Positions 35,701 to 47,000 of a stretch of 64,000 bases of DNA are shown in pieces. Position 1 is the first letter of the stretch. Each line of letters begins with the position of its first letter. The stretch is from Mesostigma viride (taxonomy: Eukaryota; Streptophyta; Mesostigmatophyceae; Mesostigmatales; Mesostigmataceae). The position numbers and the translations under genes were made by a program. The stretch spans positions 1,336,313 through 1,400,312 of the forward strand of contig RPFO01000412.1 of assembly GCA_009746045.1 (NCBI GenBank), given 5' to 3'. Under the pieces are notes generated by a model, which made no database searches, had not been told where the DNA came from, and saw nothing but the letters and a program-made list of their open reading frames with translations.

Positions 35701-38700
35701 ATTGCAGGGTCGCTGGGGGAGCTGGGCTTGCTTGAGCTTGACACGCTGGAGCTTGCGCGCATCACAGCTGGCAGGCCCATCTTATTTTCTGGCTACACGG
35801 CATTCACACGCTTGGGGTTACTATCCAAGTTCTGTATTCCAGCGGACAAGTTTGTACGCTTCTTGACGCGGATGGATGGGTGAGTGCCATACATGGTAGG
35901 CTGAGTTCCTTGTCGGGTCCCCTTGAGGATGAAGTTGTGTTCTACCTGACCATGCAGGAGCTGTGAGTGAGCCTTAGACAAGCCAGACAAATACTACGGT
36001 CTTGCTTTGGCTCGTGAAAGTACAGTGCATAACTGATTAAGCGCAGACAAGATGATGGTTAGGGTTGCGGAATGCGGAGCCTCCAAATCCCTCTTTGAAT
36101 GGGGCGGTGATGTCGGATCTGGGAGCCACATAAGAGTGTGGTCCTCAAACGTTTGCCATGATATATTATGCGGGCACTGTACGGGATTGTGTGGTGTGAT
36201 TTGTATGAATATTGCAATTTGCTGGGAAGAGACGAATGTCTGATTAAGAATTCATCTTTCAAGAGAAATGCTTTTCAAAATTAATCTGACACCAATGATG
36301 TGATTGATGAGGTAGTTTGGATGTACATATCTCGCTGATTTCAATTAAGGTAAATCTACGTGTGAGGAGAAATACTGGACTACCAAAGGGAATAACGAAA
36401 TATATTACAGCCGCTGAAGTAGTACTCAGTTGAGATATAGCACCTTCTGAAACATGGTACCGATGTTCAGTGCATGTATTCTTCAAACGGATTTCCGGTA
36501 ACCAAATACCAATACTGACCTGAAAATGGGCACTTAACAGGTACTCATATACGGTAAAAGGTGAACCATACACGTTTACATATTCTTTTAGCCCACTTTT
36601 ATAAGTTGAACAATACATGTTTACATATTCTTTTAGCCCACTTTTATAAGTTGAACAAAACACGTTTACATGTTCTTTTAGCCCACTTCTTTTACAGCAC
36701 AGGGCAAGCTACCTGATGTTGTGTTGTAGATGCAGCAGACATGATATATGGGTACTTGATTTAGCTGTCTGGTGTCCGTACCAGTTTGGTGCATCGGTAT
36801 TCTGTGCAAGGCATGTTTTTGCTCAATGCTCCCATGGCTGGGCGGGGAATTGCTTTTAGCGCTTGAGCCACCAGCAGTAGGCGGAAGGCTGTATCTACAA
36901 TGACTATTTAGGATGCTTTGTGACGCCCAGCTGCCCTTGACGCCCATGTAGCACCATGGCTGACTCACTACTCATGGTGATGCAGTTCGACCTACCGAGC
37001 TCGGGGACAAGTCGATTGGTCAAGTTTTTTCTTCTTGGTCTGAAGTTGCTCTCCCTTCCACCCCTCCCCTGCATCTTCCAGGGGCATGCGACCGGATGCG
37101 CTGTACCATTGTGGGGCACATGTCGCAGATGTCACGAGCTGTCTCCTGCACTTGCTGACAGAGAGCGGCGTTGGCCAGTACTTGGGGCCCAAGGACCATC
37201 TGGCAGGGATGTGTGCAGCACTGATGCATGACTACAAGCACCCTGGACACAACAACGATTTCATTAAGAATACGATGGGGGAGCTGGCGATCTTGTACAA
37301 CGACAACTCGATTTTGGAGGTGGGTGACGCTAGTGGGATGGTTACGTCGTCAAGATATCCTTCTGAAGGCCATGCCGTGCAACAAAAGCTATATCTGGGA
37401 TCGTTAGGACCATGTTCGTGAGGCTCAGCAGGGTTTCGGCGCTGGCCTTCAGATGTGAGCATTGGGTGTGCTGTATTCTATCCTGCCTATGAACTGCACC
37501 TATTAATTCATTAGAGGATTCCACTGTGAACCGATACAGAAGATAAGGCCCCGGGAATGCCCCTGAGGGGTTTTGAAAGTGTCCCCTGCGTTTGTGACTG
37601 AATCCCGCGATGAGAAGTTGCAGCCAAAAGTGGGCTGATCTCCCCTACAGTGATTTCTTATAGGCACAAAGCTATCTCAGGCCTGGAATTTTTTTACCAA
37701 GCGATTGTGTTTGATTAGAAAAAGTCGCGTATGGTGTCGGCAGCTGGGATAGACTGGGGTATTTCGATTTCCCAGTCTGGCAGAAAGCAATCATCGATAT
37801 ATTTGTTTTTTATTGACCTCCAGGTGGGCAGCCAAGCAGGCCGGCGGGTGGGCAGGCAGGCAGGCAGGCCGGTGGGCGAGGGAGCAAGCAAGCGATGCTG
37901 GAGCTTGCATCAGCATGCATGTCTGCGGGCTGAAAATGGGCTTGTCCTTGCTGCTCAACTCAGCTGCCAGCTGGGCCATTTGCGTTAACGTATGTGTGGG
38001 TGCACAGCCTGGTCTCTTGTTACATAGCTCAGCGGCCTCTGTCAGTAGCTCAACATGGCAGTCTGCCTGAAATGCACCAGACAAGATGGGGTACCTTGTC
38101 CAACACAGCACGATTTTGTCTTTTCTTCCATGCTCAGGGGAAAAACCGGTCCTGAGTTCCCCCTCCTGTGCCTACATACAATCTGTAATTTACAGAGCAC
38201 CATGCCAAAGCAACAAAGCACCATAGGTATGTCGAGCAAGCTCAGTGGCAGAGACAATTGCATTCCAGGGGCGATCATGGGGTTGCTTGAGGAACGTCAC
38301 CAGGGTATCTTGAGGAATGAAATTGATGAAGGCACCTTCACAGAAGGCAGAATTGCCACGGGTCTTGCTATAGCTTCCCCGCCGCATCCCCGCCGCAACA
38401 CATGGCAGTGGTCAGATCATCATGCATTCGCTTGATAAAACTGTTTTTTCACTTCGGTGTAGACAAAGCTGTGCATGCATATATTTGTTGCCAATGCCGC
38501 TCTTACTAATCATTACTCTGATACTATCACAGAAGGTGCAGTACATGGTGCTGCTGTTTATTGTACTGCCCGATGGTGCCATAGATGAGCAATACTGGTG
38601 GCGGCCATAGGTAATAATGCGTGCCGCAGCCACATGGTATTGAACGCATGTATGCATCATCACTGAACACATATGCATCATTATATGTTGACATCATCAT

Positions 38701-41006
38701 GACATATGCTTTGCCACTACACTGTTAAGAGACATAAGTGTGGGTTCGCAAATAGTGTGGATCTCTCTAATATGAATAACTGACTCTAACCGACCGTAAC
38801 TCAGGAAGCCGTTTGTATATGTAGTCAGTTCTGGCCGTATTGTTGGGTCCATCATGGATCGGTGCATCATTTTTGGGCCAGTGATCGGTGGATCATTTTT
38901 GGGTGCATGACCGGTGGATCATGTTTTGGTCAATGAGGGGTGGATCGATTTTTGGTCATGCAATGATGGTGGATAATATTTGTAACAATCAGTGGATATT
39001 GCACAGCTTGGCCAGCTGCGTTCAAATCCGCTGTCATATTTGACCCTGGGGGGGGGGGAGGGGGGGTCCATGCAGTAGACCTGTACGGTGCATGACTGAG
39101 CGCACCTCGTCCCACAATGACTTTGCCAGTGACAGCCTACTTAGTGCCACCCATGCAATTGTGGGGCAAGTATCCGAATGGGACCAAAGGTATATGTGTG
39201 CTTTTAGCGAGTTGTTCTTACTCATCTCTTTGAGATCTGTCCAAAGCCGGTCTGAATGTAGGAAAAGGTGTGGGTGGGTCTTTTAATGCAGATAGTCGCA
39301 AGTGTGGGCCACACTATTTTGGTGTACCTAAAATTATTGTGGGTCAAAAAGTAGTGTGGGCCACACTACAGTCATATTACAGGCTATGTCAGAAAATCGA
39401 GGTTCACAACTAGGGTGGCCCACACGAGTTATGCTTGCGGTGTAGTACTGTACAGAGAGGGAGCTGCTGTATTCCTTCAGTTTTCTAGATCACTACATGG
39501 ACATTGCCTGAAAGTGGGCTGGTGGTCGGCAACATTCTTGTGGTCATCATCGACAGCCCAGCCGATGCACTCTTTCAGGCTCATGTGGAGCTGCCTGTTT
39601 GCCAGCATGCATTGGTGCGTATCTTCACCCTGGTTTGCCGCTCCTAAACTGCGGTGCAACTTGCTGTTTTGTCTCTGTCTGCTGCCTCTGCCCTTCAAGG
39701 GCTCCGTTTGGTCGCCTCTTGAGCGATGCTCCGCTGATATACCGAACCCAACTGCTGCTGTTGGGTTCGTGCTCCATGCATGGTTCTTCCATTCTTTGTG
39801 TTGCTCGTTCGCGGTGGTGGTGGCTGCACATAATATTTTCGTTGCCCGTGAATTTTGACCAGAATTTCCATCTGGCAGAGGCATTCAGGGTGCTGCTGGA
39901 GGATGGCCAAAATTTCCTCAAACACCTGGGGAAGTCAGTCAATGCTGAGATTCGTCAGATCATCATCGAGGTGCGCATCAGCGTCGCAACTGGCCTCACT
40001 TCTTTCCCCTTGTCTGTCACGCACCGCAGCGCAAGAAGCACCTCTAGTCCATGGCAGTTGTGGTGGATGTGTAGAAGTAAGCCAGTACCTAATAGCTCCT
40101 GACAGGAGATCAAGCAAATGCTTCTGCCATGGATGAGTGATACGTCTGGAAATTGTGCCAGTTGGAGCTCTGGTGTCCACACCAGCGCGCCACTTCCTGC
40201 AGCCAATTCTTACTTTCAAGAAAGGCTTGTTTGAGGCGAGGGGTCCTGTTTGTTTTGCTGTATGGTGACTAGCCAACCCCCCCTACAGCATGGTCTATCT
40301 TCTCGCCTTGCTCCACAGTTCTTTACCCCATCCTTTTTCTTCCCGTATGTCACCTGGCTTGTCAGTTTGCTTCCTGACCGCCCACTTACTAATGCGTAGT
40401 GTGACCCCCAGACGAAGCCCTGCACTCACCACCCTGGTGTCCCTTCCCCCTATCTCTCCCTCACGGACACCTGATGTATGAGTAGCGAGAGAGCTACACA
40501 AGTTGTGTTTCTGCACGCCTCTGACTGACCGACCGACCGACCGACCGAAAGACCGACCCAAACAAACAAACAAACAAACAAACAAACAAACAAACAAACA
40601 AACAAACAAACAAACAAACAAACAAACAAACAAACAAACAAACAAACAAACAAACAAACAAACAAACAAACAAACAAACAAACAAACAAACAAACAAACA
40701 AACAAACAAACAAACAAACAAACAAACAAACAAACAAACAAACAAACAAACAAACAAACAAACAAACAAACAAACAAACAAACAAACAAACAAACAAACA
40801 AACAAACAAACAAACAAACAAACCAACAAACCAACAAACCAAACAAACAAACCAACAAACAAACAAACAAACAAACAAACAAACAAACAAACAAACAAAC
40901 AAACAAACAAACAAACAAACAAACAAACAAACAAACAAAACCAAACCAAACCAACCAACCAACCAACCAACCAACCAACCAACCAACCAACCAACCAACC
41001 AACCAA

Positions 41007-41047
<41 letters not shown>

Positions 41048-44000
41048 CGCAGACCCGCCGACCCACCCACCCGCCGACCCACCGACCGACCGACCCACGG
41101 ACCGACCGACCCACCCACCGACCCACCCACCGACCCACCCACCGACCCACCCACCGACCCACCCACCGACCCACCCACCGACCCACCCACCGACCCACCC
41201 ACCGACCCACCCACCGACCCACCCACCGACAGAAGGAGGGGGGACATCCAGCCAAAACAGCACACTCCGTCATGTGTCCGGCGCGGCACCTCGGGACGCG
41301 GAGCGAGCACCCAAAACGGGGAAAAATGTGTCTGGCGGCAGAATTTTGGCGACGGAGTGCACTCCTGTCGAAACTTTTAGGGCGTCGCGAAGGAAAAGTT
41401 TCAGGAGTGAACTCTTCCCGCCGGTCCGGCTCTTGGTTTTAGGAAAAGGAGTGCGCTCTGGTGATCCCGCTAGCTCGGTCCGGAGTTTGATTTTAAGTGC
41501 AGGAGTCCGCTTTGGCCCTGCTGTACTTGCAACTTACGCTGAGAACTTACCAAGTATTGGTTGATTCTAGGAAGACGTATCAACTTTCAGGCAGGCTTCA
41601 GGTTGTTATTGTTGATTCTGACACCGGACCTGGCCTCAGGCAATAGGCATCGAATTTCCGCGGGTTTGACATCATTCTTGCAAGTTGCAAACCACCATTG
41701 CACCAACAACCAGCCTGAAGCCGGAGCACTGCAGTACAAAATGTTGAATCATCATTGAACTGCTCATACTCGGAGACTATGCTAATATTATCGCTTACTA
41801 AGAGCTTCTACTAAGAGAAGCTACAAAAAGTGCCACGTGTCGTACAACCAACGTAGCTCGTAGCACACTCCCATGTTGCCGTTTTCGATCCGGCGCAGCC
41901 TTTTGGCTGACAGAGCGCACTCGGCCATTTTTCACTTTGGCTGGCGCCTGGCGGCGCGGTAGGCCAAACCAGGGAGCGTGCTCTTGTGCGATTTAAGGGG
42001 GGGGGGGTCCCCCCTCCTCCGACCGAACGACCGAACCGACCCATTCACCCACCCACCCATTCACCCACCCACCCACCCACCCACCCACCCACCCACCCAC
42101 CAACCCACCCACCGATACATCGACCAACCGACCGACGGCCTGATGCCTGCATGCCTGCACGCCTGCCTCGATGCCTGCTTGCACGCCTGCACGCCTGCCT
42201 CCATGCCTGCTTGCACGCCTGCACGCCTGCCTCCATGCCCGCCTGCCTGCCTGCCTCCATGCCCGCCTGCAAGACTGCAAGACTGCAAGACTGCAAGACT
42301 GCAAGACTGCAAGACCGCAAGACCGCAAGACCGCAAGACCGCAAGACCGCAAGACCGCAAGACCGCAAGACCGCAAGACCGCAAGACCGCAAGACCGCAA
42401 GACCGCAAGACCGCAAGACCGCAAGACCGCAAGACCGCAAGACTGCAAGACTGCAAGACTGCAAGACTGCAAGATCAATATTTTTTATTCATTATAAACT
42501 AATACTGCAAGACTGCAAGACTGCAAGACTGCAAGACTGCAAGACTGCAAGACTGCAAGACTGCAAGACTGCAAGACTGCAAGACTGCAAGACTGCAAGA
42601 CTGCAATTCTGCAAGACTGCAAGACTGCAAGACTGCAAGACTGCAAGACTGCAAGACTGCAAGACTGCAAGACCGCAAGACTGCAAGACCGCAAGACTGC
42701 AAGACTGCAAGACTGCAAGACTGCAAGACTGCAAGACTGCAAGACTGCAAGACTGCAAGACTGCAAGACTGCAAGACTGCAAGACTGCAAGACTGCAAGA
42801 CTGCAAGACTGCAAGACTGCAAGACTGCAAGACTGCAAGACTGCAACACTGCATGACTGCATGACTGCATGACTGCATGACTGCAAGACTGCAACACTGC
42901 ATGACTGCATGACTGCATGACTGCATGACTGCAAGACTGCAAGACTGCAAGACTGCAAGACTGCAAGACTGCAAGACTGCAAGACTGCAAGACTGCAAGA
43001 CTGCAAGACTGCAAGACTGCAAGACTGCAAGACTGCAAGACTGCAAGACTGCAAGACTGCAAGACTGCAAGACTGCAAGACTGCAAGACTGCAAGACTGC
43101 AAGACTGCAAGACTGCAAGACTGCAAGACTGCAAGACTGCAAGACTGCAAGACTGCAAGACTGCAAGACTGCAAGACTGCAAGACTGCAAGACTGCAAGA
43201 CTGCAAGACTGCAAGACTGCAAGACTGCAAGACTGCAAGACTGCAAGACTGCAAGACTGCAAGACTGCAAGACTGCAAGACTGCAAGACTGCAAGACTGC
43301 AAGACTGCAAGACTGCAAGACTGCAAGACTGCAAGACTGCAAGACTGCAAGACTGCAAGACTGCAAGACTGCAAGACTGCAAGACTGCAAGACTGCAAGA
43401 CTGCACGACTGCACGACTGCACGACTGCACGACTGCACGACTGCACGACTGCACGACTGCACGGCTGCACGGCTGCACGATACGCCCTACGGACCGACGG
43501 ACCGACAGACTGACGGACGGACCGACGGACCGATCGGCGGACCGATCGACGGACCGACCGACCCACCGACCCACCGACCGACCGACCCACCCACCCACCG
43601 ACCGACCGACCGACCCACCCACCGACCCACGGACCCACCGACCCACCGACCCACCGATGGACCCACCGACCGACCGACTCACCAACCCACCACCGACCCA
43701 CCGACCCACCGACCGACTCACCAACCCACCACCGACCGACCGACCGACCGACCCACCGACCCACCGACCCACCGACCGACCAACCGACCGACCGACCAAC
43801 CGACCGACCGACCGACCGACCGACCGACCGACCGACCGACCGACCGACCGACCGACCGACCGACCGACCGACCGACCGACCGACCGACCGACCGACCGAC
43901 CGACCGACCGACCGACCGACCGACCGACCGACCGACCGACCGACCGACCGACCGACCGACCGACCGACCGACCGACCGACCGACCGACCGACCGACCGAC

Positions 44001-47000
44001 CGACCGACCGACTGGCCGCCCGTCCGCCCGCTCGCCCGCCCGCCCGCCCGCCCGCCCGCCCTGAACACCTAGGCAGCCCACTTTCTCACTTTCTCTCTCT
44101 GGCCGGCTCCCTTTCTGTCCCCCTGGTGGCAGATGGTTCTGGCGACGGACCTCAAGCGTCACTTCATGCTGGTGGACACTTTTCGTACTCGTCTGATGTC
44201 GCTTTCTGAGAAGCCGTGGGACCCAGACAGTGAGAGTGACCGTCTGATGTTGCTTCGCATGGCCATCAAAGTGGCCGACCTGGGGTAAGTGGCCCGTGAA
44301 ACAGGACAAAGAGTGGTGAGACGGACGTGGGCAGGTGTGGGATGCATGGTGCATTGGAACGGCCTGCTCAGGCTAACCTTGGGTTGAAGCAACTGCACCA
44401 AGAAGGCTCGTGGTTCAGTGGTTGCATGTGTGGTTGGCTGCCGGATTGATGGATGCAATCGACCCCCCCGTAGTTTGTGTCTAGCCTTTTTTCCCTCCCG
44501 CAGAAACCTAACTGATTGGACAGCTGTAGGAATCATGCCGGGAACCTCGCCCTGAAATGGGTACGCCTAGGCTGTGCACATACCCTGCTCCGTTGCGATG
44601 TCCTAGCACTGTTATCCCCAGTTGCCCGTCCTTAGCTACTTCTAAGGTATGGGGTGGAGAGAGGTGGGAATATACTAAACAGTTTGTAGCTGAAGCATTT
44701 GGATGTGCCCCAGAATGGCTTTTGTAAATTGGAACATGTTTGAAGGCAGCACCAAGCGAAGTGATCGAGGAACGGCACTAATTGTTCTTCGATTTGGCTT
44801 GGCATTGTGGTTAATGTCTGCAGGTTCATAGGTCGTGTATTTTTTTCCCCTTCTTGTAATGCCTTCTTGTAATGGATTCTTTTGATAGAGCCGTGTCACG
44901 GTTGGAGGTGGTCGCATGCGGCAGTCAGTATCCCGTGCGGGAATGTCGGGTGAAGCGTGGGGAAGATCTCTGTCCGTGGGGTCCTTGGCTGGCCTGGTTG
45001 ACCATATGTGGGCATGAGATCGGACATGATCTTGGTTGACAGGGCCAGCAAGGGCACGAGAAGTTGCATGCTGGATTAGTCATAGAAAAAATCATGTGTG
45101 ATTGGAAGGAACCTGGCTCAAGCTCAAGCAAACACACCATGCAGCCAGCGCACGCACTAACAAACAATAGCCAGTTCAGGCACAAGTCCGGGCGGACTTC
45201 TCCACACACTACCTCACATAGTTTTTGAAAGCAGCTGTGTTTGGAAGAATGTGCGTACCACTAGGGCCAGCTGTGGCCGGGTTGTGGAGCAATTTCTCTC
45301 GCGCGCGTGCGCGCTTGTTTGCCCACCCACGCATTCCCATAGCAGCATGAGACACTTGTACATCATGAGGCATGAGACACTTGTACATCATGAGGCAGGG
45401 CCACCACTGACAGGCTCACCAGGTGGCCACGAGTAAGTTGTGGTCCTCAAGGTAACATGTCCAGCACAGTTGGAGGACTCATCCCCTGGGATCGCCGCGT
45501 CCCCCTTGTAATATCCAAGGTTGCATCAGTCAACCGTGACTGATGCAGCAAGCAGTAACCTGTTTGGATGGGGGCCACTGCATTTCAACATGGCCAGGCA
45601 GCATTTGGCATATTGGCAGGATGATGTTGTGATTATTACTGAAATGAAACATAAGTCTAAGTGTTGATGATCGATCAATTGAATCATGCCTGCTAACCTC
45701 CAGTTTGGTGCATATCTTTCCAAAAACAACGCCCCGTGGTTTTTGTCAGAAAGTAAAAATGACAGGCAAAACAAATGCATGAAATTTTTCTGTGATTGAA
45801 CTTGGCATGCTGAAAACATCTACCAAGTGGCAGGTTCCTTTCTCCAGCCATTCACTGAGACGACCTCCCCTTAACCTTCCCAAAGCAACCTAGGTTGCTT
45901 TTCATCAACCAAATTCAAAATCGCCTGGCCCGCCACCCCAGATGACATGCGTTGGTGTGATTGCCCACTTGAGTGCAGTTCCTCACTGCCAGCCAGGCCT
46001 TGTACGATGTTGATTCCAGTGAGTTGCCGTAGGGAATAGCTAGCAGACTCCCTGAACATGTTGGATTCGCTTGTGCAGCCACACATGTCAGGAACCATTC
46101 TCGCTTTTCCTGTGATAGTTATATGTTCCTTCGTCCTCTTTTCTTCTATTCTGGATTTGCTTGGCTACGACCGATGCAGCCACGCGTGCAAGCCGCTGGC
46201 TCTGCACCGTCAGTGGACAGACCTCATCTTGGAGGAGTTTTACCTGCAGGGTGATGCCGAGAGAGAGGCGAACGTGGAGGTGTCCCCCTTTATGGACCGC
46301 CAGAACAACTGCGTGCCGAAGACGCAGGTACTACGCTCTGTGTTGTCTTTGTTGGTCACAGAGGCTGCCTTGCTTGTTGGTACTCATGTGCCCAAAGCGT
46401 AGGTCCAAAGCCCAACCTTGTGTGCGTTGGTGGATTCCACCGGTTTGTTTGTGAAGCAGATGCGATGAGAAGCTGCTCTTGTTTATTTCACAGGTCTGCC
46501 CACGTACCCTGTCCAGCGGAACAGCTAAGGAATCGCTTACACTAACCAAAAGCTGGTGCACGGGGGAGATGCTGGATGCCCCCACATCTTTCGCAATGTT
46601 AGGGACTCAACAGCAGATATCTTAGGGTATATGCTCCTTACCTTTCAGGGCGTGATGAATTGAATTGAATGCCATCAAGTACATCATGGAAGGGGAAGCA
46701 GAACTAGGGGGGCGGCGGATGCAAACGCGAACACAAACGGGAACGGAAGTGGGAATGGGAATGGAAATAGCGGTTGGAACAGACGGTCGAGATATATAGG
46801 TATTGGATGCTTTGATAGTAATGAAACTGTGCTCCAGTGCAACAAAAAGCTGGTAGACGTGCACTGTGGTGTCTGTGACCATCGTACTGTCCGAGGCCCC
46901 TTCAGGATTTTTTGTTGTGCTGCCCAAATGTCTTGGATTGGATCTGTCGATAAGGTACTTCATCGTCTACGATGCTATTAAACACAATCTGTGCTTGCCG

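Noticed and set aside
40295-41564. Long frames of NKQT, CLFV or PTHP repeats.
   Set aside because: These are CAAA, CCAA and CCCACCGA microsatellites, so not genes.
42492-44354. A 620-residue minus-strand frame rich in AVLQSCS and SVGR repeats.
   Set aside because: Octamer and tetramer satellites read through. Real exons of the plus-strand gene lie on both sides.
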